Origin: Lewinellaceae bacterium
GTDB taxonomy: Bacteria > Bacteroidota > Bacteroidia > Chitinophagales > Saprospiraceae
Length of the DNA: 64,000 bases
Assembly: GCA_016711435.1 (NCBI GenBank)
Contig: JADJSY010000035.1
Span: 1-64,000 of the forward strand
Direction: 5' to 3'
The translations under genes were made by a program, and so were the position numbers. A model generated the notes under the pieces. The model made no database searches. It was not told the origin of the DNA and saw only the letters and a program-made list of their open reading frames with translations. Below, in pieces: positions 16,940 through 25,691 of the stretch. Numbering within the stretch: the first letter of the stretch is position 1; every line of letters starts with the position of its first letter.

Positions 16940-18764
16940 TTATCTCCCCTTTTTCACCACCTTCTCGGTTTTGACCCCGCCCGACGTGCTAACGGTGACA
17001 AAATAAGTCCCACTGGGGTATCCGGTCATATCCAGCAGCTCATCAACCTTGTTGCCCTTGATGCTTCGCTCAAGCAGCGTTTGACCAAGCTGGTTTTGAA
17101 GCTGCAACACGCCCGAAATGCCCTCTCGGCCCGCTATCGCCACTCGGAGCATATCGCTGACCGGGTTGGGCGAAATGGTAACTTGGATGGGTTCACCTGC
17201 CTGTACGACTGCTGACGGGTTGTTCGGGCTGAACGCAAGCTGAAACGAATATGGGTACTGCCAAGATTCCGCCTCACCATCTGCGTAAAACTCAAGGTAG
17301 TAAGTCCCGGCAGGCAGTTGAAGTAGCTGCGTCTGGATGGTTTCGGTTTCGTACTCCTCGTCGAAGAAGTATTCATAATTGGGATGTCCCAAGATGGATA
17401 CCCCGAAGAAACTGGTCGAGACATTGTCCACCTTCACCGATACAGCGCCGGCCTGTGGCAGCGTGAAGACAAAATCGTCATAGTCAATGTCGTATTCAGC
17501 GTCGGGGGCTTGCTGGGTGATGAAGCCATTGTACTGCGTATTACTTTCGATTTGATAGGACAGGTGGTAATAATCGGGTTCGTCCAGCCCGTGAATGTTC
17601 AAGTCCTGGTAATCCGGTAGTGCCGTATGCAGGGTGTACTGAAGTGCGGACGGGGATTCGCCACTGTACCGGGTGAACGTTTCAGATATGATGTTGAAAA
17701 AATTCTTCAACTGCGCATCTTCCACCTCCACGACCCCATCGCCGGGGTCGTCAATGCTGATGTCGTAGGTCCAGTCGCCGATGATGCAGGAGTAGTCCAC
17801 ATCGCCTGGAATCCCCTTTTGGTTTAGCCCCGCTACTTGATTGCCCTCCACGCCGTTGCAGTCAACGTCAATGTTGTAAAACCCCAACAGGTTGTCGAAT
17901 ATGACCCCACCACTTTCCAATCCCCCGTATAAGAAAACGCCTTCGTCGAAAGAGTAGAAATACGACCTGCGCAAGTCCCGGACGGCATCCGAACGCTCGT
18001 CCACACCACTCAACGATTGTAATAGGGAGGCGCTAGTTGAGTTGCTGCCGCCGTGCGGCGTACCACTTGTGATGAGCTTCGCAACATGGTGGCTCCCGTC
18101 CTGTTGCCAGAAGTTGTCGTTTTGGAGGTACTGACGTGCAGCCAGTCCGCCCATCGAGTGCCCCAGAAGGATGACCTTTTCCTTGCCCGTAGCTTGTAGT
18201 ACATGGGTGACTGCATTCCGAACGGCCAGGCCCTGTTTTGCGATGGCAGCTTGGTTGCTCTGGGTGGCCGTGTTGTAGTTGCTGCCGTAGGCAGTACCAT
18301 CCAGCCCGGTATTGAAATTGACGATATAAAAATCGCCAGCCATAATCCCATTGTTGAAGTCCGCAAAATCAATCGGATTCCCATTGTAAATATTGGAGTA
18401 CTCCAAGTCGTCGTCCGAATTGAGGTTGAAGGCAAGTTGCCCACCAAAGCTCCAGCCTTGGTTCAAGAGCGTAATCATAGAACCCAGACCAAGTGTCCGA
18501 ACTGCCCGTCAAGCCGTGTATGAAAATAACAGGGTAGGGGAAATGCTGTGGCGCCCCAGCCCTTTCCTCGCCAAACGATGGGCTTGTCATAGGTATCGCT
18601 GAAAGAATATGGGCGGTGTCTTCCTTTAGTCGCTTTACGGTTTCTAAATGCAGGACGACGTTTTCTGAAGGTTCGACGCCCTCCAGAAATTTTGAGGGCT
18701 GTCCAGATACGGAAGCGGAGAGGCAAAGCGTGAGAAAAAAGCAGATTGTAGCTGGTGTTTTCAT
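16940..18764 (-). CDS. Secreted alpha/beta-hydrolase (lipase-like) with T9SS sorting domain, one frameshift
   Basis: About 607 residues after one correction. The 131-residue first frame begins with a signal peptide (MKTPATICFFLTLCLSASVSG) and reaches FIHGLTGSSDTWSG, a lipase oxyanion-hole motif; one extra T at about 18483 then shifts into the long frame (MITLLNQGWSFGG). The nucleophile elbow is LLGHSMGGLAAR. Residues 340-450 look like a beta-sandwich domain, and the last 80 residues (ISPNPVSDMLRV ... LDMTGYPSGTYFVTV ... KVVKKGR) are a type A type-IX-secretion sorting domain. The enzyme is therefore probably exported to the cell surface or medium to hydrolyse lipids or esters. The T9SS tail places the organism in Bacteroidota. 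Confidence 0.8.
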
Positions 18765-18957
18765 GCTGGGTTAGTTGACTAATCAAGGATATGGCTTGAG
18801 GCGAAATCAAAGCAAATTCCAAGCCATAGGTTGTTAACACACGGGTGTCGTGTCAGTGACAATCAACCCCAAGCGCTTCAAAAATACCACAACAAAATTC
18901 CATAGTGCCCGTAATGGTTCAAGAATTAGCACAGCATTTTAGTGCAAAATAGAATAC

Positions 18958-20027
18958 ATGAAAACCAATATCTTCCTGAACGCCTACCAGCAAGCAGAGA
19001 ACAAGCTCACCTACAATTTTCTGGCAATACTGGAATTGCTCAATGACCGGGGGCTGTGCGAGTTCCTCACTGGGCTGGCCTTGAGCGAAAAACCCGTTAC
19101 TGAAATTAGGACTGTCTACGGGGGGGGGGAGAGCAACCCCGATGGCAGCTTCGACCTCAAAAAACGGAATGGGGATATCATGACCGTTTATTTCGAGAAC
19201 AAGACCAAGCGGAGAGGACTTGGCATATCACAATTGCAATCGCACCTGAACTGGTGCAAGGATGGCGACCTGCTTTTAGTCTTGACGCCCCGCAAATCGG
19301 ATATTGAAATAATCAAGAGCCTACAAAATGACAGGATTAAATTTTTCACATGGAGTGAAGTCGCTACTTGGCTCAAATCCCTTGAAAACGAAATCGTTGG
19401 GCAGTTCATTGAATACGGGAGGTTAAGTGGAGAGTTTGAGGAATTGGGGGAAATACTCCGTGATGATATTGCAATTTATTGTGAGTTCCTTAAAACCAAT
19501 TTTGACGGCAAATTGAACAACATTCTTGAGAGTTTTCACTATCAGGTTGATTTAAAAGTATATGGCTTCAATATAAACAAGCGGCAAAATTCTCGTTAGG
19601 GGCGAAAAGGCACTGAATTTATCAATGGTGACTATGAGAGCGTTGATTTTGAAAAATACCAGTTTGGGCAGTTCTGGACAATCTGCTATTACCACGATAC
19701 TTACGACCATCGCATACCATTTAAAAATGATTTGCCAGAAATAGCTTTCTTCTTTGACATCAATCCTAAAAAAAAAGCGTCCTTCAAATGGACGGCGATT
19801 TCATAATCATCATGAATTCACTTAAAGAACTTGGCTTTGAAAGCAATTTGGACAACGAATTGAGTCCCAATACTTGGCGGCTTCTTTGCTACCGCAAACC
19901 AATTTCCGAATTTCAGGAATTGTCTGTCTTGTCCCTGCTCAATTTTTGCGAGGAAGTGATGCAGAAAATACTATCCACGGAGGCCTTGAGCCACCCATAT
20001 TTTTATGAAATGCAGCCAGTAGTTTAA
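18958..20027 (+). pseudogene. PD-(D/E)XK nuclease-family protein, interrupted
   Basis: Reconstructed length about 356 residues. The first 213 residues contain a nuclease core, GSFDLKKRNGDIMTVYFENKTKRRG, in two parts (D...ENK) followed by ISQLQSHL, typical of small PD-(D/E)XK proteins of defence islands. An in-frame TAG interrupts at about 19597; the same frame then continues through QFGQFWTICYYHDTYDHR to an A9 run near 19768, where a one-base slip moves it into the frame ending at 20027 (MDGDFIIIMNSLKELGF ... FYEMQPVV). Two independent lesions are needed, so the gene may be dead. It stands alone between the lipase and GNAT-like genes on the opposite strand. Confidence 0.6.
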
Positions 20028-20047
20028 TCGAAAGAAACTGTTGAGGC

Positions 20048-20548
20048 TCATTCCTTAAGTACCTCCTGCTTCTCCATAAACCGCTGCATCCCCTCCGAAA
20101 TCGGCGGACAAAGTGTGAACGCCCCAAATCTGCGCTGAAAGCAGTCCCAATGCCTGCCCAAAATCCCCTGTCGCCGCTTGTAGGGATGCACCCACACCCA
20201 ATCAAGCTCCCATCCCTTCGAACCATCTGCTCGTTCTCGCTCCCTGAAACAGCAGGCACCGAACGCTTTTAAAGTGCTTTTCCCTGATTTGTTGTAATGC
20301 AAAAAACCCGTGTGCGTGAAGAGGTAGGCGACCGTAGGAATGAACGGCTCGTAACGACCACCGCTGGGCTCGTTTGCTGAATATTGCACGAACCCGAAGT
20401 GCATTTCACGCCGGAAATAGGTGGCGAACTGCTCGACAGCATTTCGATGTCCCTTCGGCGAGGAATCTGTTACTTCGATTAGCTCCAAACCGCTGTCGCA
20501 AATGACGGTGGGCAGTTTGATGGTGTATTCTTCGCAGACGTGGCACAT
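20048..20548 (-). CDS. GNAT-like acetyltransferase
   Basis: A 166-residue protein whose C-terminal part contains LDWVWVHPYKRRQGILGRHW, matching the strand 4-helix 3 region of GNAT enzymes with the R/Q-x-x-G-x-G/A acetyl-CoA pyrophosphate loop in the form RRQGILG. The N-terminus has a Cys-x-x-Cys start (MCHVCEEY), perhaps a small metal site. The substrate cannot be predicted. It is convergent with the interrupted nuclease gene and lies just left of the second palindromic element. Similar short GNATs appear in Bacteroidota accessory regions. Confidence 0.55.
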   Translation of the reverse strand: MCHVCEEYTIKLPTVICDSGLELIEVTDSSPKGHRNAVEQFATYFRREMHFGFVQYSANEPSGGRYEPFIPTVAYLFTHTGFLHYNKSGKSTLKAFGACCFRERERADGSKGWELDWVWVHPYKRRQGILGRHWDCFQRRFGAFTLCPPISEGMQRFMEKQEVLKE

Positions 20549-20621
20549 GCGTTTTTGTTTTTACGAACAAAAGTAAAACTACCAATAGATGAGGTGCAAT
20601 ACAGTTAGCAATTATGACTGA

Positions 20622-20837
20622 CCCCACCTCCCCCGCCCACCCGTTTTCAGCGGTGCAGCCAACGAAACCCCCAACGCACCGCCGCAGCCTTGCCTGCCCG
20701 ACAACCTGCCTGAACCCGCAAGGCAGCAGCGGCGCTCCCGCAGCAGCAGCGGCATCCGATGGACGCCGCCACTGCTTTTTGGCTCGACGGGGTTTCGTTG
20801 GCTGCGAACCTTGTAGCCCGGGCCGACCCCCAAATGG
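20622..20837 (+). repeat. Dispersed palindromic element, copy 2
   Basis: Second direct copy of the element at 10827-11055. The outer arms here are perfectly complementary: CAGCCAACGAAACCCC (20656-20671) and GGGGTTTCGTTGGCTG (20789-20804). The inner stem pairs AAGGCAGCAGCGGCG with CGCCGCCACTGCTTTTT. Both copies end in TTGTAGCCCGGGCCGACCC. The variable segment between arms is shorter than in copy 1 by about 12 bases but again can pair locally. There is no open frame that is conserved between copies. It fills most of the 389-base gap 20549-20937. Confidence 0.85.
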
Positions 20838-20937
20838 AATAGTTGATGTTTTAACCACCGCCCCCCCCGGTAGTGGTGCCGCAGCTTGGCGCATAGCTGG
20901 GCTTTGCGGCGGTGGAATAGTGTCCACCCGGTCGGCG

Positions 20938-21780
20938 TTATTGTGAGGGAAGTTGGTCTTTCTCGAATGTGGGCGGATCTTTCTCTATGGATTCAAGAAA
21001 CTCGTTCAACTTTGAAGACATCAACTCTAAAGCACTCATTTTTTTATCCTTTGCGGACTTCTCTCTTGTATAGGCTATAAACTGAGTCAGGATGTCATAA
21101 AAGCCTTTTTCCTCCGCTCTGTCAACTATTTTTGGCAAGTATTTCACCGTCAGAGGATGTTCTCCGCTGAATTCATCAATTATTGAAAAAATGGTCTTTG
21201 TTACCCTCTCAACTCTCAATTTGAACTCCAAATAGTAAATCTCATCAATATCGATTGGAGTAATCAAGTTGCCATTAAAATCAGAGTACAAACCATTTTG
21301 CCTCAAATTATCGAAGCGCTTGTACCATTTAAGTTCCTCAATGACAAATCGAAGTTTATCCAAAAGGTGCGGGAAAATTTGTTCTTGAAGTAGCTTATTA
21401 GGATCGGATTCTATTGCCCGAATTTTTTTGTAGTCCCTTTCATCATTGATTTTTTTGATGTAGTTGATGCCAATTCCGAAACTTTCACCAATCACACTAA
21501 AGACGAACAGGAAGAAGGAAAACAAATACCTCAAACCGTGATTGTCAAAGACGCCCTTCATGCCCTTAACTTGCCTGAAGGAAAATCCCTTTCCGTCGAG
21601 AAAAAGGAAGAAAGCTTTAATCAATTCTTCCAGCCCGATGATATGGAATGACATTGCAGAGCCGAAGTCTCCAGCTTCAGCGAGCAAATCGGCTGATTCA
21701 GCTTTTTTTTGTGCATTGGCGATGACTCCCTTGTAAACGGACAGGCACTTATCACGGGAAATTGTCAAAAATTCACTCAT
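20938..21780 (-). CDS. AbiV-family abortive infection protein
   Basis: A 280-residue helical protein with the AbiV hallmarks: an N-terminal helix ANAQKKAESADLLAEAGD followed by GSAMSFHIIGLEELIKAF (about residues 22-60), and a central YKRFDNLRQNGLYSDF segment. AbiV blocks phage multiplication after infection in Lactococcus by interfering with late gene expression; homologues are scattered in defence islands. A hydrophobic stretch near residues 85-105 (LFSFFLFVFSVIGESFGIG) may be buried or membrane-associated. It begins just right of the second palindromic element and is transcribed towards it, with the DUF6615 gene divergent. Confidence 0.8.
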   Translation of the reverse strand: MSEFLTISRDKCLSVYKGVIANAQKKAESADLLAEAGDFGSAMSFHIIGLEELIKAFFLFLDGKGFSFRQVKGMKGVFDNHGLRYLFSFFLFVFSVIGESFGIGINYIKKINDERDYKKIRAIESDPNKLLQEQIFPHLLDKLRFVIEELKWYKRFDNLRQNGLYSDFNGNLITPIDIDEIYYLEFKLRVERVTKTIFSIIDEFSGEHPLTVKYLPKIVDRAEEKGFYDILTQFIAYTREKSAKDKKMSALELMSSKLNEFLESIEKDPPTFEKDQLPSQ

Positions 21781-21864
21781 ATTGACGATGGTTTTAGTGC
21801 GACTAAACGGAGCACCGAGTATGGAAGTTCCAAAGGCGACATCTCATAACGCTGCTAAATCTAT

Positions 21865-22677
21865 ATGAAAACAAATTCTCAAAAGCCAATCTACATGGAA
21901 GACACCTACTTAGAAAAGTTAAGAAACACCGAACTCTCCGACCTCCTCAAAGTCTTTTCCCAGCGCACATGGCGGCGGCTCGGCTTCTGCCAGCGGCACA
22001 AAGAGGTCAAGACCTTCGAGACTACCATTACCCAAAACCTCATCTTCGATTTGCTGGAATTTGCCCAACTGACAGAAACCCCCAAGCTTCGCCTTTTGGA
22101 AGCACGGGACGAAAGCGCCAACGGCAACGACATCGAGGTCTTCGTTCAGCATGGCGACGGATATATCCTTTTCCCGACCCAAGCGAAAAGCCTTTACCCA
22201 TCTGGTAAATACGAGAAAATCAACCACCAATCAGGCGGCAAGTTCCAACTTCATGCTTTACTCGAATACGCCATCAAGCGGCAGGGGATTCCACTGTACC
22301 TTTTTTACAATTACTATCCCCTTAGGAAGGATGTAGCTGCTTGGGAGGATGTGTTTGGGTTCGGGCATGATTGCTTTGGCTGCTCGCTGGTCAATGCCCA
22401 TTTAATTGCGGGACGATATTTTGATGCCGCAAACGTTCGGTGGAGCATCCCTGGTTTCTTAGACCTTCACCCACGACCCGCCATTCCCTTATTTCAATTG
22501 GTTGACATGGAGCAGGTGGAAATACTGTGGGAGAATAGTAAAAAGCATGTCCCTGAATTGGCACTGTACACCGACAAAGAAGTGTTCGACAGGCGGTATT
22601 GGATAGACCGCACCCCACCGCCCGCCATCAGCGGGCTGCCACAGGAGGTGCATTTTTTCAAGACGCTGTTGAGTTAG
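21865..22677 (+). CDS. DUF6615 family protein, possible nuclease-like fold
   Basis: A 270-residue protein with features of the DUF6615 family: FETTITQNLIFDLLEFAQL near residue 50, SANGNDIEVFVQHGDGYILFPTQAKSL around 85-110 (an acidic residue followed by a strand ending in QAK, reminiscent of a PD-(D/E)XK core), FQLHALLEYAIKR, and PLYLFYNYYP. The D...QxK pattern suggests a nuclease-type fold, but no activity is established for the family. DUF6615 genes are frequent in defence islands, matching the AbiV neighbour. The ATG at 21865 is used; an internal ATG at 21895 is possible. Confidence 0.6.
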   Translation: MKTNSQKPIYMEDTYLEKLRNTELSDLLKVFSQRTWRRLGFCQRHKEVKTFETTITQNLIFDLLEFAQLTETPKLRLLEARDESANGNDIEVFVQHGDGYILFPTQAKSLYPSGKYEKINHQSGGKFQLHALLEYAIKRQGIPLYLFYNYYPLRKDVAAWEDVFGFGHDCFGCSLVNAHLIAGRYFDAANVRWSIPGFLDLHPRPAIPLFQLVDMEQVEILWENSKKHVPELALYTDKEVFDRRYWIDRTPPPAISGLPQEVHFFKTLLS

Positions 22678-22765
22678 GCATACCTGAGTTCAAGCCCAAG
22701 TTCCGGATGGTGTTGTGTAAAGACAAGCAAAGCAGTGCAGCTATTTATAGGCTTGGCTAAATATT

Positions 22766-23401
22766 TTAAGTGCCGACATCGAAATTCTTTAATCCCGCCA
22801 CCACCACAAAACTCCCTTTACGAACCCCAAATGCAGGTTTTTCTACTCCTATTATTTCATCTTCATTGTGGGAAAACAACGTCTGAGCAAACCTAAAACC
22901 CGCAAACCCCGCCCCTGTCATCACATCTACTATCTCCTCCGGGCTATGGAAACGTGCGTTTTGGTAGGCTGCCTTGCCACTTTCCTTGTACTTTTTGGCA
23001 ATCGAACCGTTCTTGTCCAAAAACGCCACGACAAAGCTCCCGCCCGGAATCAGCACCCGGTGCGCCTCGGCAAAGGCTTTTGGCACATCGTCGAGGAAGC
23101 AGTCAACGGTCACCATCAATACAAGGTCGAAGCTGACGGCAGGGTAGGGCAGGTTTTCGGCAACGCCCTTCACCACCTCGATGCCCCGGCTGCGGGCGAT
23201 TTCGGCAAAGTCGTCCAGCGGCTCCAGCCCGTGGCGGATGCCGAGCGCCGAGGCGAACCTGCCCGTTCCCACGCCGATTTCCAGGCCCTTCCCAAACGGT
23301 GGCAGGACGAGGCGGATGGCGGCCAGTTCGGACTGGAAAAGGGTGGGGTGGCGGTCGAACCAGCCATCGTATTCAGCGGCCTTTGATTGAAATACAGGCA
23401 T
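22766..23401 (-). CDS. SAM-dependent methyltransferase (class I)
   Basis: A 211-residue class I methyltransferase with motif I LEIGVGTGRFASALG (about residues 40-54), an acidic motif II end (LEPLDDFAEIARSRG), motif IV FDLVLMVTVDCFLDDVP and the VLIPGGSFVVAFLDKNG post-IV strand. The substrate is not evident. It is the downstream partner of the rhodanese gene on the minus strand (5-base gap), so it probably belongs to the sulfur/redox operon controlled from the divergent region at 23716-23783. Confidence 0.8.
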   Translation of the reverse strand: MPVFQSKAAEYDGWFDRHPTLFQSELAAIRLVLPPFGKGLEIGVGTGRFASALGIRHGLEPLDDFAEIARSRGIEVVKGVAENLPYPAVSFDLVLMVTVDCFLDDVPKAFAEAHRVLIPGGSFVVAFLDKNGSIAKKYKESGKAAYQNARFHSPEEIVDVMTGAGFAGFRFAQTLFSHNEDEIIGVEKPAFGVRKGSFVVVAGLKNFDVGT

Positions 23402-23406
23402 ATCGC

Positions 23407-23715
23407 TTAGTTTTCATCCAACCACCCAAACGTCCCGCCGCAGAGCCAAGCCGACCGGAAGCCCAGTTTTTGCAGCAGTTCCGCCCCGCCCCGCCCGCCG
23501 CCCTTGCCGCAAGCGGTCACGAACAGGGTGTTTTTGTCAAATTCGGCGGCAGCCTGCTCTAGCCCGTCGAGCGGTAGGTTGACCGCACCGGGGATGTGCC
23601 GCTCTTCAAATTCATCCGGGCTGCGCACGTCAATGATTTGGATGGTTTCGCCGGACTGCTCCCTGCTTTTGACCTCGCCCGGCGTGATGCATTCAGTGGT
23701 AGTGATGGTTTCCAT
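23407..23715 (-). CDS. Single-domain rhodanese (sulfurtransferase)
   Basis: A 102-residue single rhodanese domain, starting at METITTTECITP. It has the CH2A-like segment IIDVRSPDEFEERHIPGAVNLPL and an active-site loop FVTACGKGGGRG carrying the catalytic cysteine. Such proteins shuttle persulfide sulfur. The gene is divergent from an ArsR-rhodanese fusion, and both share operator-like repeats in the 68-base gap. The alternative start at 23733 would overlap those repeats. Confidence 0.85.
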   Translation of the reverse strand: METITTTECITPGEVKSREQSGETIQIIDVRSPDEFEERHIPGAVNLPLDGLEQAAAEFDKNTLFVTACGKGGGRGGAELLQKLGFRSAWLCGGTFGWLDEN

Positions 23716-23730
23716 GAAAATAATTTTTCC

Positions 23731-23772
23731 CATTGAAACAATCTATTCAATGATTTGTTTGAATGCTTGAAT
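23731..23772. promoter_or_regulatory. Overlapping ArsR-type operators
   Basis: Two inverted repeats with identical 8-base spacing overlap here: CATTGAA (23731-23737) with TTCAATG (23746-23752), and ATTCAA (23745-23750) with TTGAAT (23759-23764); a further TTGAAT follows at 23767-23772. This is the usual form of ArsR/SmtB operators and lies between the divergent rhodanese and ArsR-rhodanese genes. A TAAATTTG -7 box (23772-23779) directly abuts it, so binding would block the rightward promoter. Confidence 0.65.
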
Positions 23773-23783
23773 AAATTTGCAAC

Positions 23784-24437
23784 ATGGAAAAAAGAACCTT
23801 CAAGGACAGCATCTATACCGCCATCGCAGGGCTGGCCAAAGCCTTCGGCAACGCCAACCGGCTCGAAATCCTCGACCTGCTCGCCAACGGCGAAAAGACC
23901 GTGGAACAGGTGGCCACGCAGACCGCCATCACTGTCGCCAATGCCTCCCAGCACCTGCAATTGTTGAAAAATGCCCGGCTGGTGAAATCCCGCCGGGAGG
24001 GCAATTTCATCTTCTACACCCTCAATGGCAAACAGGCTTATACCGCCTGGAAAGCCCTTCGGGAACTGGCCCTCGCAGCCGAACCCGCCGTTCAGGTCAC
24101 GCTCCGGCAGTACCGCCATGAAGCAGGCAGCCCAGAAAGCCTGACGCTCGACTCCCTTCCCGGCAACGACCGGGCGCTGCTACTCGACGTGCGCCCCACC
24201 GACGAATATGCTTCCGGGAGCCTGCCCGGTGCGGTGTCCATCCCCATCGGAGAACTGCCGCAGCGCCTCGGCGAGCTGCCCCGCCACCTGACCATCATCA
24301 CCTATTGCCGTGGGCCGTTCTGCACCTTCGCCGACGATGCGGTGCAGCTCCTCAAGGCCAACGGCTTCGATGCCGTGCGGCTCGAAGAAACCTATCTCGA
24401 CCACAGGCTGCTCAATGATGAGTCATGGAAAAACTGA
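23784..24437 (+). CDS. ArsR-family repressor fused to rhodanese domain
   Basis: A 217-residue fusion. Residues 1-95 are a winged helix of the ArsR family (FGNANRLEILDLLANGEKTVEQVA ... NASQHLQLLKNARLVKSRREG). Residues 115-217 are a rhodanese domain with ALLLDVRPTDEY and the active-site loop TYCRGPFCTFADDA (C175, C180). Fusion of an ArsR repressor to a persulfide-handling domain suggests sensing of reactive sulfur through cysteine persulfidation, as in BigR/SqrR-type regulators, but with the cysteine on the fused domain. It sits 4 bases after a -7 box, so the leader is extremely short. It probably controls itself and the divergent rhodanese-methyltransferase pair. Confidence 0.85.
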   Translation: MEKRTFKDSIYTAIAGLAKAFGNANRLEILDLLANGEKTVEQVATQTAITVANASQHLQLLKNARLVKSRREGNFIFYTLNGKQAYTAWKALRELALAAEPAVQVTLRQYRHEAGSPESLTLDSLPGNDRALLLDVRPTDEYASGSLPGAVSIPIGELPQRLGELPRHLTIITYCRGPFCTFADDAVQLLKANGFDAVRLEETYLDHRLLNDESWKN

Positions 24438-24515
24438 CCAATAAAATTAACGCCATGCCAATCCGACCCTACCCTCATGGTAGCTTGGAAATATTGTACA
24501 TCAAATCCTTTACGA

Positions 24516-25250
24516 ATGCCATTTAACAAATCCATTTTAGTCCTGAGCGCATGTGTCGCCCTGCTCCTCAGTGCATGCAAGTCCCAGTCCCAACCATCCA
24601 TCACAAACGTTGACGCAACCGAGTTCAAACGGCTGGTCGAGGCAGGCAACGGCATCATCCTGGATGTCAGGGCACCCGAAGAAATCGCAGAGGGCCATAT
24701 CGCCAACACGAGCACCATCAACCTTTACGACGAGGGCTTTGTGGACAAAATCAACCTGATTCCAAAGGAAAAAGAAATCTACGTGTACTGTCAGGCAGGT
24801 GGAAGGAGCGCAGAAGCTGCGGAAATATTGACAAAAAACGGATTTGTCAAGGTGTTCAACTTGGAAAAAGGGCTGGACGGCTGGGTGGAGAGTGGCTTTC
24901 CAGTGGCGAAAACCGAGGTCGAGAAAGATGAAAAAATTCAGCGAATCAGCCTCGAAGACTTCCGTGCCCTGTTGAAAACGGACAAGCCGGTACTGATAGA
25001 CTTCCATACCGTCTGGTGCGCTCCCTGCCGCAAAATGGCCCCGGTCATTGATAAGATAGAAGAGGATTTCAAGGGCAAGGCCGTGGTCATGAGGATAGAC
25101 GTGGACAAGAGCAGCGACGTGGGCCGGGCATACGACATCAAGGGCGTCCCAGTGTTCATTTTGTATAAGGATGGCGTTGAAAAATGGAAGCACAACGGCA
25201 TCGTCACCGAAGCAGAATTGGTAAAACAAATCAAAAGCCAGTTGCGATAG
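24516..25250 (+). CDS. Lipoprotein with rhodanese and thioredoxin domains
   Basis: A 244-residue exported lipoprotein. The signal peptide ends in the lipobox LLSAC (C21). A rhodanese domain follows (IILDVRAPEEIAEGH; active-site loop VYCQAGGRS with C92), and then a thioredoxin domain with TVWCAPCRKM (WCAPC 167-171). The ATG at 24516 is chosen because it opens the signal peptide; the frame is open to 24477. Coupling persulfide transfer to a thiol reductant on one envelope protein suggests periplasmic sulfur or disulfide handling. It follows the ArsR-rhodanese gene by about 80 bases and is probably in the same regulon. Confidence 0.85.
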   Translation: MPFNKSILVLSACVALLLSACKSQSQPSITNVDATEFKRLVEAGNGIILDVRAPEEIAEGHIANTSTINLYDEGFVDKINLIPKEKEIYVYCQAGGRSAEAAEILTKNGFVKVFNLEKGLDGWVESGFPVAKTEVEKDEKIQRISLEDFRALLKTDKPVLIDFHTVWCAPCRKMAPVIDKIEEDFKGKAVVMRIDVDKSSDVGRAYDIKGVPVFILYKDGVEKWKHNGIVTEAELVKQIKSQLR

Positions 25251-25317
25251 GCCACCGTAAGAGCAAAAAATCCACCGTGACCGGATGCCCTGATTCGATT
25301 GACTTAAACACCTAAAA

Positions 25318-25683
25318 ATGACAATGCAAAAAGTCCTAATCATCATCAACGATGCCCCCTACGGAACCGAGAAAGCCTTCAATGCACTTCGCATCGCCTA
25401 CCAACTGTCCCAAGACCACGAGCACGACGTGGAAGTGAGGATTTTCCTCATGGCGGACGCCGTGGGCTGTGCGGTGGCCCACCAAAAGCTCCCCAACGGC
25501 TACTACAACATCGAGCGGATGCTGACGGCGGTCATAAAGAAAGGGGCAAAGCTGAAGCTCTGCGGCAACTGCGTCGAGTCGAGAGGCTTCACCGCTGTCC
25601 CGCTCATCGAAGGTGCGGAAACCGTCCACATGTCATCGCTGACCGAATGGATTTTGGACAGCGACAAAGTAGTGACCTTTTAA
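25318..25683 (+). CDS. DsrE/DsrF-like sulfur-relay protein
   Basis: A 121-residue DsrE-family protein: KVLIIINDAPYGTEKAFNALRIAYQL at the start, VEVRIFLMADAVGCAVAHQKLP in the middle and LKLCGNCVESRGF, whose CxxC pair could carry persulfide sulfur. Family members move sulfur between proteins in sulfur oxidation and tRNA thiolation. An ATG at 25324 is an equally good start. It lies between the rhodanese-thioredoxin lipoprotein and a nucleoside phosphorylase in a tightly packed run of genes. Confidence 0.8.
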   Translation: MTMQKVLIIINDAPYGTEKAFNALRIAYQLSQDHEHDVEVRIFLMADAVGCAVAHQKLPNGYYNIERMLTAVIKKGAKLKLCGNCVESRGFTAVPLIEGAETVHMSSLTEWILDSDKVVTF

Positions 25684-25691
25684 AACAGCTT

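Noticed and set aside
10827..20837. Integron attC interpretation of the palindromic elements
   Set aside because: The stems are attC-like in being imperfect palindromes, but I do not find clear RYYYAAC and GTTRRRY core sites at the ends, no integrase gene is in the window, and the gene blocks between copies are longer than typical cassettes.
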